Shown: positions 8,401 through 17,080, counted from the stretch's first letter. The stretch: 64,000 nt of DNA from Paenibacillus borealis (GCF_000758665.1 NZ_CP009285.1:6324001-6388000); one strand, 5' to 3'. The notes: a model not told the origin generated them from the sequence alone. Numbers and translations: made by a program.

Positions 8401-9935
8401 AGCTTGCCGGAGGTATAGTTCTTGCCCTGATGGGATTCATTCTTTGCCTCCAGGACCAGCACCTGATTCCCTTCATCCTCCTGCAGCCCTGCATTCTCCG
8501 GCCGGTAATATTCCAGCTCATTGTTATACACAAGCCCAGTGTCCTGCACATTCCATTTCGCTGTATCAATGGCCTCGCCATCGAATTCATCGTTCCATAC
8601 CAGCTTCCAGGCATCTGCCGGCTCAACAGGCCGCTGCGGAGTAGGCGCAGGAGTAGTAGTTGGCGCAGCAGTTGGTGCAGCAGTTGGTGCCACTGATGCA
8701 GCGGGGCTTGGTGTGCTTGCCGGCGCTGCCGTCGATGAGCCAGACCCTGTGTTTACTGTTACTGTACTTGCCGGTGCCGGCGTTGATGTTGCTGTTGGCG
8801 TTGCCGCAACGCTGCCGGGCTGCTCCAGCTTCGAGCCTTTGGCAAGAGGCTGGCCGTTCAGCAGAATGCCGTCTGCCTCCACTTCAAGCAGGGTGATGGT
8901 TCCGTGGTTCACGATACTGGAACCTGCCGCCTTCGGTCCGATGGTTATTTGCCCGACCTTCGAACTGGCAGACACCTCGATCATCGACTTCTGACGTACG
9001 GTAATGCTCTCCGCTACCGAAGCTCCATCCAAAGCCAGCCGGACAGGAGCGCCGCTTTTGTCAACAACTACTGCGCCAAGCTCCGACTGCTCAAACACTA
9101 CGGTATTACCACCGCCGCCTCTGATCAGCACCCTGCCGGTCACGTTAACCCTGCCGGCGCGGAATTCTCCTTCGCCTACACCTTCAGTTACGTAAAGCGA
9201 TCCGGCAATGCTGCTGCCTTGGAGTACTGCCCCGGTGCGGTTCACAACCGCATTGCTCTTGACCTCACCCGGCGTGTATTCTCCCGCAGCCGGGCTGATC
9301 CAGCCAATCATATGATTGAGGATGACCGCAGCTTCGCCCCGGGTCAGCGGTGCACGCGGATTCAGCCGCTTGTTCAGATCACCGCTCACATACCCCGCGG
9401 CAACCATTGAAGCCACTGCCGATGATGCATAAGACGCCACCTGACCGTTGTCATTGAAGGCCGTCAGCTCTTGAGCGGCTGAAGCTTCAAGCTGAAAAGC
9501 CCGGCTTAGCATGACGAATCCGTCCTGCCGCTGTACCTTCGCATCCGGCATAAATCTGTCCCCGCCGGTTCCGTTCACTACTCCGGCCTGATAAGCCTTC
9601 ATAACAGGCTCCGCATACCAGGCGGAACCGTTCACATCAACAAAGGAGGTCGTTCCTTGGGTGGTATATTGAAATACCCGGTTCAGCATCATTACGAGTT
9701 CTGCCCGGGTAACCGGCGCCTCCGGATGGAAGAGCCCGTCCGCGTATCCCTTCAGGATACCCTCTGCCGATAATCTGCCTGCGGCATCACCCGCCCAGTG
9801 CTGTGTTACATCCGGATAAGCTGCGGCTGATGTCTGCTGTTGTTCCGCCGGGGCGGCCATACTAACCGGTGTTCCCGGTAAGATAGATACGATAAGCTGT
9901 GCGATCAGAAGTATTGCTATGGCTCTGCGCTGCAA
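5415..9935 (-). CDS. Surface-anchored multimodular GH16 laminarinase-like glucanase with SLH and CBM modules
   Basis: 1506 residues. A signal peptide (about 1-28) precedes three SLH repeats (about 40-212) for attachment to cell-wall polymer. A repetitive beta-rich segment (about 230-365) and a Thr/Ala/Pro linker follow. The GH16 catalytic domain (about 440-700) starts WKLVWNDEFDG and contains the catalytic GEMDIMELTG (E-x-D-x-x-E). Four CBM4/9-like jelly rolls come after it, each opening with an N-G-x-F-like motif (IYNGDFKG, IFNSGFDLG, MVAGGSFDS, MMANGDFASG), with a CBM6-like module (LHFQADSYWN) between the second and third. Predicted role: binding and cutting beta-1,3-glucan at the cell surface. 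The start is TTG after GGGAGGAA. Confidence 0.9.
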   Translation of the reverse strand: MQRRAIAILLIAQLIVSILPGTPVSMAAPAEQQQTSAAAYPDVTQHWAGDAAGRLSAEGILKGYADGLFHPEAPVTRAELVMMLNRVFQYTTQGTTSFVDVNGSAWYAEPVMKAYQAGVVNGTGGDRFMPDAKVQRQDGFVMLSRAFQLEASAAQELTAFNDNGQVASYASSAVASMVAAGYVSGDLNKRLNPRAPLTRGEAAVILNHMIGWISPAAGEYTPGEVKSNAVVNRTGAVLQGSSIAGSLYVTEGVGEGEFRAGRVNVTGRVLIRGGGGNTVVFEQSELGAVVVDKSGAPVRLALDGASVAESITVRQKSMIEVSASSKVGQITIGPKAAGSSIVNHGTITLLEVEADGILLNGQPLAKGSKLEQPGSVAATPTATSTPAPASTVTVNTGSGSSTAAPASTPSPAASVAPTAAPTAAPTTTPAPTPQRPVEPADAWKLVWNDEFDGEAIDTAKWNVQDTGLVYNNELEYYRPENAGLQEDEGNQVLVLEAKNESHQGKNYTSGKLTSKLKGDWTYGKFTVRAKLPVQQGMWPAIWMMPTDELEQYGPWPGSGEMDIMELTGPVASDPDNAGKYPRTVHGSLHYDSPHLSQTDEYLLPEGQTFADGYHEFTMEWLPGLIRYYVDGEKYFETRDWGTKAEGQQDYYTFPAPFDRPFYMILNLAVGGDWPGNPLDSFQSDRMYVDYVRVYKYTDMANWPDVTGKRGEGLPPVTAQRPPLPDGNQIYNGDFKGAENSSGLPENWDFILNAGGQGEASVVNDPDKGAVAKVAVTQPGTQNYALQLTQMPLLLENGKAYKVSFDAKADAARPFMTKLTEFGGGWTAYSKERTFQLTEEWQTYEYIFNMGNSSDNNVRFEFNLGLDTTSAYFTNVKVVETEPLPVIREPLPDGNLIFNSGFDLGEDRMKYWTYEVAAGSGASAAARVTNELVFPIMDRKLVSSVQSPGLAAGSVKLSQSGLPLTPGTAYELSFDGKADRNLPVQIGLEAGDSNINYAAGTAVVLTEEKKHYSKIIELGTDAGAEGTLSFLLGESAGRAELDNVRLTPKKNPPVISGYLHFQADSYWNTEGTALIAGGEGTKDITSVDEGDYTDYKLRVAAGGTFVPVARVASVQEDSEVVIEVLDQSLQAVAEPFRAAAPNTGGLQSYQAVTGAALTLPEGTYYLRISGHGYNLAWLDLSREMVAGGSFDSKSMEGWTLFKKDWDDSDPVKDTVAYAVYGNLEVKLGGTGDESWNAQVNLRGLTLEKGKTYQLSFDARASLDRSILALIQHDGDIDDNWFAYMEEPVVLGAEGSRYTYTFTARTDEPYAVLQFSVGKVDQVLGEHTVTLDNISLIRVHPALAGGPVHENMMANGDFASGTAGWNLYSTDSGELSIANVEEALQIHVGTVGSNSWDRQVFYEGLALEQGNRYTLTFKAKAEAARLMNISIGWLDAANNYAWHGYTSAIVDLTNGDKLYTIVFDVNEASTEIGRISLELGNIAGGAAGNLNVQIDDIMLVKSGEIPAE

Positions 9936-10012
9936 TTCAATTCCTCCCTACTGATAGTTCCGGCAATTCTTGGGTCCGGTCTTATCCAGTATAGATTCGC
10001 CGCCTGAGCGCT

Positions 10013-10042
10013 TATATAACAATTCCTTAGCTTGGATAACAA
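10013..10042 (-). promoter_or_regulatory. Candidate sigma-A promoter of the laminarinase gene
   Basis: On the minus strand TTGTTA is followed after 18 bases by TATATA, about 80 bases before the TTG start. Confidence 0.4.
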
Positions 10043-10109
10043 AGATACAAGGTCTGTAAGCTGGATTTAAGATATTAGCTAAAAGCGCTGCAAAAGCAGT
10101 AACGCGCAC

Positions 10110-10162
10110 AAAAAAGCGCCAATAACCCTCAGCAAAGTGGACGCTGAAAGGAAATTGACGCT
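10110..10162 (-). terminator. Terminator of the iscS/PRC/zinc-ribbon genes
   Basis: On the minus strand AGCGTCAA pairs with TTGGCGCT around an inner CAGC/GCTG hairpin and is followed by TTTTTTG. It lies about 50 bases downstream of the zinc-ribbon gene. Confidence 0.7.
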
Positions 10163-10212
10163 AATTTTTATAATATGTACCCAGTGGTTAATTGAGCGAT
10201 GTGATCACCGGA

Positions 10213-10422
10213 TCAGGAGGATGCATGGATCTGCGGGAAATCCTGTGCAACATCTTCACCCGAGAACAGATCGTCAAGCGAACTGAGCGTGCCATCTTCT
10301 TCAACCTGATAAACCGACATTTTCTCGCCGTTGACCGTAAGTTCGATGAAACAGCCCCAGCAATAGAACTGGTGGGAACCGATCTTGCCGATATCCTTGG
10401 AGTTGCAGTTTGGACACTTCAT
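10213..10422 (-). CDS. Small zinc-ribbon protein, hypothetical
   Basis: 69 residues starting MKCPNCNSKDIG. Two Cys pairs (CPNC and CWGC, about 20 residues apart) form a likely zinc ribbon, followed by an acidic tail. I chose ATG 10422 because an AGGTGG site lies 10 bases upstream; an in-frame ATG at 10431 is only one base from that site. It follows the PRC-barrel gene by a few bases, so the two are probably co-transcribed. No function is known to me. A metal-binding or nucleic-acid-associated role is possible. Confidence 0.75.
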   Translation of the reverse strand: MKCPNCNSKDIGKIGSHQFYCWGCFIELTVNGEKMSVYQVEEDGTLSSLDDLFSGEDVAQDFPQIHASS

Positions 10423-10436
10423 ATAATACATTCCAC

Positions 10437-10967
10437 CTATCCGTTAACAATATTAATGGCTTTTTGAAGCCGTTCTTCGCTCATCGCAGGAACCAGTACC
10501 GAATTCTCCCCGATAGACATTCCTTCAGAACAAGGCAGCCATTTGCGGCCTTCGATCAAATCAGTTACAAGCCCGTCACTGATTTCCAGCGCTACTATTG
10601 TGTTTCCCATCTTTTGGTCAAAATAAACATCCGATATTCGTCCAAGTATCGTTCCGGATGCCGTAAGCACCTGCAAATCCTTCAATTTGTTCTTTCCTAA
10701 GAGGAAAGTATAGGGTATATGGTCAGCGTCGGTCTTAATAATCGACTCTTTATTGCGGATCATGACAGCATCTTCGCCATAAGCGACAATATCATCCCAT
10801 GCCACAACTTTCACATGACTGGAGAAAAAAGTTTTGCTTTCCAGTTCAATACCCGTAATGTTCCAGTTTGAATCCAGTCCAATATCGATTATTTCACCGA
10901 CTTCAGTACCTTCTTCAACTTCATATACGGTGAGGCCAATCATATCTTGAAGTTTCATGGCGTCCAA
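10437..10967 (-). CDS. PRC-barrel domain protein
   Basis: 176 residues with two PRC-barrel-like halves. The first is KLQDMIGLTVYEVEEGTEVG and the second includes ILGRISDVYFDQKMGN. PRC barrels are small beta-barrels found in RimM and photosynthetic reaction-centre H subunits and often mediate RNA or protein contacts. The gene lies 87 bases downstream of iscS on the same strand and just upstream of the zinc-ribbon gene, which suggests a link to sulfur transfer or tRNA thiolation. That link is inference. Confidence 0.8.
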   Translation of the reverse strand: MDAMKLQDMIGLTVYEVEEGTEVGEIIDIGLDSNWNITGIELESKTFFSSHVKVVAWDDIVAYGEDAVMIRNKESIIKTDADHIPYTFLLGKNKLKDLQVLTASGTILGRISDVYFDQKMGNTIVALEISDGLVTDLIEGRKWLPCSEGMSIGENSVLVPAMSEERLQKAINIVNG

Positions 10968-11054
10968 AGTCCCCTCACCTTAAGTCTTAAGTAGTGCATT
11001 ACGAGTTCCCTGAGGTTAGAAACCTTCCAGGCGGATGCCAGACCGCAAAAATGC

Positions 11055-12206
11055 CTAGTCTTTAGTACGCAGCCGGTTCAAGATGGTTCCAACTTTTTGG
11101 GCAACAACCTGCATTTCTTCATTAGTATTACCCAAACCTGTACTAAAGCGAATCGCCGAGTTCAAAAGTTCTTCCGGAAGCTTCATCGCCTGCAGGACAT
11201 GCGAGATTTCCAGAGAGCCCGAGGTGCAGGCTGAACCGCTGGCCGCCGCAATCCGCTCCATATCGAGATTCATCAGCAGCACATCTGTCTTCGCACCCGG
11301 GAAGCTTACATTCAGGATTCCGGGCACCGTCTGCTGTTCATTTCCGTTAATTACATATCCGCCGGCTCCGGCATGCTTGTCCAGCTCCTGCAGCAGTGTG
11401 CTCCGCAGCCTGACAGCCTGCTCATGATGCTCCGCAAGTCCGCCTACTGCCAGCTCTACCGCTGTGGCGAAGCCGGCTGTACTTGCCAGGCTCTCTGTAC
11501 CTGCCCGTCTGCCGCGCTCTTGAAGTCCGCCATGCTGCCTTGGCTGCAGCGGCGCTCCCCGCCGGACATACAATCCGCCAATGCCCTGCGGACCGCCAAT
11601 CTTGTGGGCTGAGAAGCTCATATAGTCGACAGGCAGCTCGCGGAGCACCATAGGCAGCGTACCCAGAGCTTGTACAGCATCCACGTGAAAAAGAATGCCC
11701 CGCCCGGCTGCTAATCTGCCAATCTCTTCTATAGGCTGTACAGTTCCCACTTCATTATTCACAAACATTACGCTAATCAATACTGTATCTTCACGCAGGG
11801 CAGACTCCACATCCCTCAGTGAGACAAGTCCTGTGGAATCTACGGGAAGATAAGTAACCTCGAAGCCTTGCTGCTCCAGTTGTCCGCACGTATGCAATAC
11901 CGCATGATGTTCTACTGCTGTGGTAATGATATGTTTACCCTTATGAATAGAAGCATACGCTGCGCCGAACAGGGCGAGGTTATCGCTCTCTGTACCGCCG
12001 CTGGTGAACACCCACTCATCAGGGGAACAGCCCAAAAAGCCCGCGATCCTGTCGCGCGCTCCATTTACGATCCTTTTGGCCGACCGTCCGAACTGGTGCA
12101 CACTGGACGCATTGCCATACTGGTTCAATAGCATATTGTACATAACCGTAGCCACCTCCGGATGAACCGGTGTTGAGGCGGCGTGGTCCAAATAGATGGG
12201 TTTCAT
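11055..12206 (-). CDS. iscS: Cysteine desulfurase (IscS/NifS family, YrvO-like)
   Basis: 383 residues, usual for the family. The PLP-binding Lys202 lies in SFSAHKIGG and the persulfide Cys327 in SGSACTSGS. It moves sulfur from cysteine to acceptors through an enzyme persulfide. In Bacillales the desulfurase beside cymR and mnmA supplies sulfur for 2-thiouridine in tRNA; here those two genes are about 23 kb away. No IscU or SufU gene is adjacent, which agrees with a tRNA-thiolation role. A PRC-barrel and a zinc-ribbon gene follow. Confidence 0.95.
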   Translation of the reverse strand: MKPIYLDHAASTPVHPEVATVMYNMLLNQYGNASSVHQFGRSAKRIVNGARDRIAGFLGCSPDEWVFTSGGTESDNLALFGAAYASIHKGKHIITTAVEHHAVLHTCGQLEQQGFEVTYLPVDSTGLVSLRDVESALREDTVLISVMFVNNEVGTVQPIEEIGRLAAGRGILFHVDAVQALGTLPMVLRELPVDYMSFSAHKIGGPQGIGGLYVRRGAPLQPRQHGGLQERGRRAGTESLASTAGFATAVELAVGGLAEHHEQAVRLRSTLLQELDKHAGAGGYVINGNEQQTVPGILNVSFPGAKTDVLLMNLDMERIAAASGSACTSGSLEISHVLQAMKLPEELLNSAIRFSTGLGNTNEEMQVVAQKVGTILNRLRTKD

Positions 12207-12307
12207 GACGAGATTCTCCGCTTCTTGAAATTCAGGATTTTCTTAAAATATAAGAATTTATATGCTTCACACGATAATTTTTCCTTCTATTTCTCGCTGA
12301 AACAATA

Positions 12308-12335
12308 CCGTTCTTGAGAGAACGGCAATGCCGTT
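12308..12335 (-). promoter_or_regulatory. Two mutually exclusive hairpins in the iscS leader
   Basis: CCGTTCT-TGAG-AGAACGG (12308-12325) and AACGGCA-A-TGCCGTT (12321-12335) share the AACGG segment, so only one can form at a time. The element lies about 100 bases upstream of iscS. It could be an RNA switch, a dyad operator, or chance. Confidence 0.35.
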
Positions 12336-12439
12336 TCCACTTGCAGCACTACTCGATTATACTGCTGAACAAGCCCTTTTACCACCTGTTAATAAACACA
12401 ATATTGTAACATTTGTCCATGGAGTATTATTGGGAAAAA

Positions 12440-12970
12440 CTAATTATGGATACGGCTATCCGCTGCGCCGGCAGCCTCATTCCGCTGGCTTGGCCGGTTC
12501 GTAGCCTCGAGCTCCGGCAACCGCGCAGCCAGCTGCTCCTCGGAGATCACTTCAATTCCGTGCAGCCGCAAGAGCGCAGAGGTCACACCTTCTCCCGGCA
12601 CCTTCACACCGGCAAATTCTCCGTTATAGATCATGGAACTGCCGCAGGACGGGCTGTTCTCCTTAAGCACCACCAGAGTTGCCGATAAGCTCCTTGCCTG
12701 CTCCAGTGCGGCATAGGCTCCCTCTATATACATTGCAGTTACATCATTGCCTGTTCTGTCGATCACCCGGGCCCGGCCTTCCAGCACATCCCTGCCGTTG
12801 CCGCCTATGATCTCGGCCGGTTCCCGCGGAGTAGAGAAGCCGCCCAGCAGTTCCGGGCATACGGTAACCGCCTGCTGATTGTCCAGCAGACGCTGGATAC
12901 CCGGATTCAGACAATCCGTACCGTTATATCTAACCTTCATTCCGGCCAGGCAGGAACTTACGATAATCAT
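12440..12970 (-). CDS. DUF523 family protein (YbbK-like)
   Basis: 176 residues. The family pattern is clear: SSCLAGMKVRYNG near the N-terminus, CPELLGGFSTPREPAEI, and LKENSPSCGSSMIYNG. Three conserved Cys positions suggest metal or cluster binding. The biochemical function is not established. It is transcribed away from the divergent HMCES-type gene. Confidence 0.88.
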   Translation of the reverse strand: MIIVSSCLAGMKVRYNGTDCLNPGIQRLLDNQQAVTVCPELLGGFSTPREPAEIIGGNGRDVLEGRARVIDRTGNDVTAMYIEGAYAALEQARSLSATLVVLKENSPSCGSSMIYNGEFAGVKVPGEGVTSALLRLHGIEVISEEQLAARLPELEATNRPSQRNEAAGAADSRIHN

Positions 12971-13103
12971 AGCCGCCGCCCCTCCTTCACAATCCTTAAG
13001 TTTCTTCCTCTATAATGTAATGCTATCATGAGAAATATAGGCGAGCATAGCACGAAGCGGCCATGCTGTAAACCAATAGCCGATAAAGGGAGGCACGGGC
13101 AAG

Positions 13104-13787
13104 ATGTGCGGAAGATATACGATTACCGTAACACTGGAAGAGCTGATGACCAGGTATTTCACCGGCGATCCTTCCTTCGACCATTATGCACCGAAGTTCA
13201 ACGCGGCTCCGATGCAGTATATTCCGGCGGTTATCCATGACGGCAAGCGCAATAAGCTTGGCCAGCTGCGCTGGGGGCTTCTGCCTTCCTGGTCTAAGGA
13301 GGATAAGAACGCTGCGAAGCTAATCAATGCCCGCAGTGAATCGCTGCTGGAGAAAGCTTCATTTAAAGGGCTTGTCTCGTCCCGCCGCTGCGTCATTCCG
13401 GCAGACGGCTTCTATGACTGGAAGGTCAAGGAGAGCGGCAAGCAGCCGCTGCGTATCACCTTGCGGGACGGACAGCTCTTCTCCATGGCCGGGCTGTATG
13501 ATATCTGGACAGACCCCAGCGGCCACAAAATCGCCACCTGCACCATCATCACCACAGCTGCGAACAGCCTCATGGAGGAGATTCACGACCGGATGCCGGT
13601 CATTCTGGGCAAGGACGCGGAAGCACAGTGGCTGGACCGCAGCAATCAGGATATCTCCTCCCTGATGAAGCTGCTGCAGCCTTATGATGCAAGGCAGATG
13701 CTGGCTTATCCGGTCTCATCAGCCGTAGGCAATGTGCGGAATGACTACCGGGAGCTGATTAACAGAGCCGGGGCAGATGCGGTCTAG
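13104..13787 (+). CDS. SOS response-associated peptidase / abasic-site shield (YedK/HMCES family)
   Basis: 227 residues. The protein begins MCGRYT; after Met removal Cys2 forms a thiazolidine crosslink to abasic sites in single-stranded DNA. Other family marks are SESLLEKASF, RRCVIPADGFYDWK and the His in HDRMPVIL. AAAGGGAGG lies 10 bases before the ATG. No LexA box is apparent upstream. Its 3' end faces the lipoprotein gene with a gap of 16 bases. Confidence 0.93.
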   Translation: MCGRYTITVTLEELMTRYFTGDPSFDHYAPKFNAAPMQYIPAVIHDGKRNKLGQLRWGLLPSWSKEDKNAAKLINARSESLLEKASFKGLVSSRRCVIPADGFYDWKVKESGKQPLRITLRDGQLFSMAGLYDIWTDPSGHKIATCTIITTAANSLMEEIHDRMPVILGKDAEAQWLDRSNQDISSLMKLLQPYDARQMLAYPVSSAVGNVRNDYRELINRAGADAV

Positions 13788-13803
13788 GGCCTTAATGCTC
13801 AAA

Positions 13804-14955
13804 TTACGGAATTTCCAGACCATCAATCTGCCACCCGGCAGCAGCTTTGACCAGATGGAGCTGCATTGTATGCTCTTGCGTCTGTGGCTTGTTATCGTCT
13901 TCTGTATACGTCAGAAAGGCCTCAGACGCAAGCCCATCCTGTTTAATATCAAACTGAATCTCCGAATGATAGCCTTCCAGAGCTTCCCGCCAGCCGCTAA
14001 GGTCTTCTCCTGTAATCTCAGTCCCGTCCTTATCGATGCGCAGCAGGGCCAACCGCTCCTCCGTTTCAGGGGACTGCTCAACCTGCAGGGCACTCAGACT
14101 CAAATACTGCAGGATTACATCCTTAATCTCCTGCGGGTATTCGGGAATCCCCACTTTGGTTTCTTTCAGAACAATTTCTCCGCTCTCCATTTCATAAGTC
14201 CGGTCCAGAGAATAATAAAATGTGCTGTAGTCTGCCCTGTACTGCACATAACCGTCATATTGGCCGTCCCCGTTGTTGTCTAATAGTGCGTCTTCCCCCT
14301 GCCCGGTTGCCGCAGCACTGTACACCTTCCGCAGCACCTGATCACCAGAGATCTCCAGCACCATGAAGCCCGTCATTCCGGCATCGTTGGTGAGGTCACA
14401 ATATATGAACGTCTGCCGCAGACCCTGCAGCCGGATTAGCTTAAACCCCAGCTTCTGGTATCCGCCCTCAAAATCATGTGTAAGCTCCTCGATCTTCCCA
14501 TCCCTGTCCCGCAATACATGCAGCTCCGAAACTCTGGAATACTGCGGATCAGCCTGATCAAGATCTCCGTAGCCAAGCACAATTTCTTCATATCCGTCGA
14601 GGTCCAGATCCTGTTTGGCGGAGAACAGCAAATCTCCCCTCATATCCCCGTGAACAGCATCCATATATTTCTGTAGCGGGTGGGCTTCTTCTGAACCTGG
14701 GCTTGGAGCGGCCGCAATCAGCGGACTTGAAGCCGGCTGCTCCGGCTGACCGGGAGAAGGAGATGGTACGGGCACTACCAATGGCTGACCAGTAACCGCC
14801 GGCACCGGAGTTTGAGCAGGGCCCGGCGAAGCCGCAGCCACGGAAAATTCCGCCTGAGCAGAAGCACCTGCCGGCATCTGCTTATCCGCAGAGCATGCCG
14901 CCAATAACAAACTTAAGAAGAATAGTGAAGCAAATTTCGATAGCTTGGCATTCAC
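13804..14955 (-). CDS. Hypothetical lipoprotein with acidic repeat-like region
   Basis: 383 residues. Lipobox LLAAC gives Cys21. A Pro/Ala/Ser-rich linker follows to about residue 85. The rest contains short Asp-rich segments such as DLDLDGYEEIV, DNNGDGQYDGY and RIDKDGTEI, which resemble calcium-binding or FG-GAP/VCBS loops. Probably a surface-exposed protein. I do not recognise the family. Confidence 0.75.
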   Translation of the reverse strand: MNAKLSKFASLFFLSLLLAACSADKQMPAGASAQAEFSVAAASPGPAQTPVPAVTGQPLVVPVPSPSPGQPEQPASSPLIAAAPSPGSEEAHPLQKYMDAVHGDMRGDLLFSAKQDLDLDGYEEIVLGYGDLDQADPQYSRVSELHVLRDRDGKIEELTHDFEGGYQKLGFKLIRLQGLRQTFIYCDLTNDAGMTGFMVLEISGDQVLRKVYSAAATGQGEDALLDNNGDGQYDGYVQYRADYSTFYYSLDRTYEMESGEIVLKETKVGIPEYPQEIKDVILQYLSLSALQVEQSPETEERLALLRIDKDGTEITGEDLSGWREALEGYHSEIQFDIKQDGLASEAFLTYTEDDNKPQTQEHTMQLHLVKAAAGWQIDGLEIP

Positions 14956-15181
14956 AGACAGAGCACCCCAAATGTCTTAGTATGTATGAAGTAAGTAATC
15001 ATTGGTGAAATATTCTATAGTTCCCCCCCAAACCCTTTTTCTTCTCTCCCCGCTTACCAATTATCCCCCTCACTTCATGAGTCTATCTGGTGTTTAATTC
15101 CTCTTGGCCCGGGGTATTAACTAAAGCTCATAATTCATTCGTTATTATATCCATTCATTATTGATCCCAGGAGGAATAGAC

Positions 15182-17011
15182 ATGGCTATCAGCAGACAAG
15201 CACTGACATCAACAACACCCGGCACATCCATTGAGCTTGAGTGTCTCTATCATTCTCCACAGGGGAAGTGGGCGTATTCGTATAACAAGAACACCTTCCA
15301 CTTAAGAGTCCGCAGCAAAAGGAACAATGTGGACCGCGTATTTGCGCTGACAGGCGACAAATACGACTGGGAGCATCATCATCAGGAGCTGGAGATGCTC
15401 AAGGTGGCTACGGACACGTATTTTGATTACTGGGAAGCTGAGGTAACGCCTGAGCGTAAACGTTTCTCCTACGGCTTCCGGTTTGAGTCCGGAGAAGAAA
15501 CGGTATGGATGGTGGAGTCCGGCTTCTATACGAAAGAGCAGCCTACGCCTCCCGGAGGCTATTATGAAATGCCTTATATTCACGAGGTCGATCTGCTGCA
15601 TGTTCCGGAATGGGCGAAGTCTGCTGTCTTCTATCAGATCATGCCGGACCGGTTCGCCAACGGCGATCCGGCGAATGATCCTGAAGGGACGCTCGAATGG
15701 GGCGCTGCGCCGGCGAACGACAGTTTTTTCGGCGGGGACCTGCAGGGGATTATCGACCATCTGGATTATCTGCTGGAGCTTGGCGTAACGGCGCTGTATC
15801 TGACGCCTATCTTCCAGGCTCCCAGCAACCATAAATATGATACGGTAGACTACGGAACGATCGACTCCAGCTTCGGGGATTTGGAACTGCTGAAGCAGTT
15901 GGTCAGCCTGGCCCATTCCAAAGGGATTAAGGTAGTGCTGGATGCCGTCTTCAACCATACAAGCGCAGAATTTCCGCCGTTCAAGGATGTAATTGAACAT
16001 GGGGCAGATTCCAAATACGCCAATTGGTTTCATATCTATGATTATCCGGTTAAGGCCGAAGGTGACAATCCCAATTACGATACGTTCGGCTTCTTCGCCG
16101 GGATGCCTAAGCTGAATACGGCCAACCCGGAAACCAAAGAATATCTGCTGGACATCACCCGCTTCTGGCTTAGCGAGGTCCAGATCGACGGCTGGCGTCT
16201 GGATGTGGCCAACGAAGTGGACCATGCCTTCTGGCGCGAATTCCGCCAGGCGGTCAAAGAGATTAATCCCGAGGCGTACATCATCGGCGAGGTATGGAGC
16301 GATTCCCTTAGCTGGCTGCAGGGGGATCAGTTCGATTCTGTAATGAACTATCCTTTCTCTGACCGGCTGCTGGAGTTCTTCCAGGGAGAGGAGATGGATC
16401 CGGAGACCTTCGCCTCCCATATCTATGGGCTTCTAATGCGGTATCCGCGGCAGGCAAACGAAGTACTGTTCAATCTTCTTGCCAGCCATGATACACCCAG
16501 AGTCCTTACCCGGCTCGGCGGGGATACCCGGAGACTGAAACTGACGGTTACCTTCCTCCTCACCTTTACCGGAACGCCGTGTATCTTCTATGGAGATGAA
16601 ATCGGGCTTACAGGTGAAGATGATCCGGATTGCCGTAAATGCATGATTTGGGAAGAGGACGGCCAGGACCGTGAGCTGTTCAGCTTCTATCAGCGCATGA
16701 TTGCCCTGCGCAAAGAACATGAGGTACTGCGTACCGGTCACTTCCGTTTCCTGCAGAGTGAAGCGGATAGCCGGGGCCTCGTGTACGAACGTTTCAATGA
16801 CAACAGCCGCTTTACCGTCTGGATGAACAATTCCAGCGAACCGTTAACCCTTCAGCAGTCACTCAGCGGTGGCAACTGGCAGGACGCCTTCAGCGGTGAG
16901 CCGGTGGAGATGGACGGCGACGGATTCAGCATTACGCTGGAACCGCTGGGGTTCCGGATATTACAGAGTCTGCCCGAGGCTGCGGATGATGGTACGAAGC
17001 CTGAGAATTAA
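15182..17011 (+). CDS. GH13 alpha-glycosidase (neopullulanase/cyclomaltodextrinase type)
   Basis: 609 residues. An N-terminal CBM34-like domain (about 1-125) precedes the catalytic barrel. Conserved regions are VVLDAVFNHT (I), GWRLDVANE with the nucleophile Asp (II), IIGEVWSDS with the acid Glu (III) and LLASHDTPR (IV); MPDRFANGDP is also typical. No signal peptide is present, so it probably acts inside the cell on imported maltodextrins or cyclodextrins. The ATG at 15182 is chosen because AGGAGG lies seven bases upstream; an earlier in-frame TTG would place that site inside the gene. No maltose transporter is adjacent. Confidence 0.93.
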   Translation: MAISRQALTSTTPGTSIELECLYHSPQGKWAYSYNKNTFHLRVRSKRNNVDRVFALTGDKYDWEHHHQELEMLKVATDTYFDYWEAEVTPERKRFSYGFRFESGEETVWMVESGFYTKEQPTPPGGYYEMPYIHEVDLLHVPEWAKSAVFYQIMPDRFANGDPANDPEGTLEWGAAPANDSFFGGDLQGIIDHLDYLLELGVTALYLTPIFQAPSNHKYDTVDYGTIDSSFGDLELLKQLVSLAHSKGIKVVLDAVFNHTSAEFPPFKDVIEHGADSKYANWFHIYDYPVKAEGDNPNYDTFGFFAGMPKLNTANPETKEYLLDITRFWLSEVQIDGWRLDVANEVDHAFWREFRQAVKEINPEAYIIGEVWSDSLSWLQGDQFDSVMNYPFSDRLLEFFQGEEMDPETFASHIYGLLMRYPRQANEVLFNLLASHDTPRVLTRLGGDTRRLKLTVTFLLTFTGTPCIFYGDEIGLTGEDDPDCRKCMIWEEDGQDRELFSFYQRMIALRKEHEVLRTGHFRFLQSEADSRGLVYERFNDNSRFTVWMNNSSEPLTLQQSLSGGNWQDAFSGEPVEMDGDGFSITLEPLGFRILQSLPEAADDGTKPEN

Positions 17012-17032
17012 TTGACCCGGCAGGCTGCCAAA

Positions 17033-17080
17033 AAAGGAGGTGTTCCCGGAGCCATTACTGGCTGCAGGGACACCTCCTTT
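17033..17080 (+). terminator. Terminator of the GH13 gene
   Basis: The arms AAAGGAGGTG and CACCTCCTTT form a long stem with a GGAGCC/GGCTGC inner part. The trailing T-tract is short (CCTTTGTG). Confidence 0.75.

Noticed and set aside
8154..9410. Plus-strand frames opposite the laminarinase SLH and linker region
   Set aside because: They arise from the GC-rich codons and repeats of the minus-strand gene.
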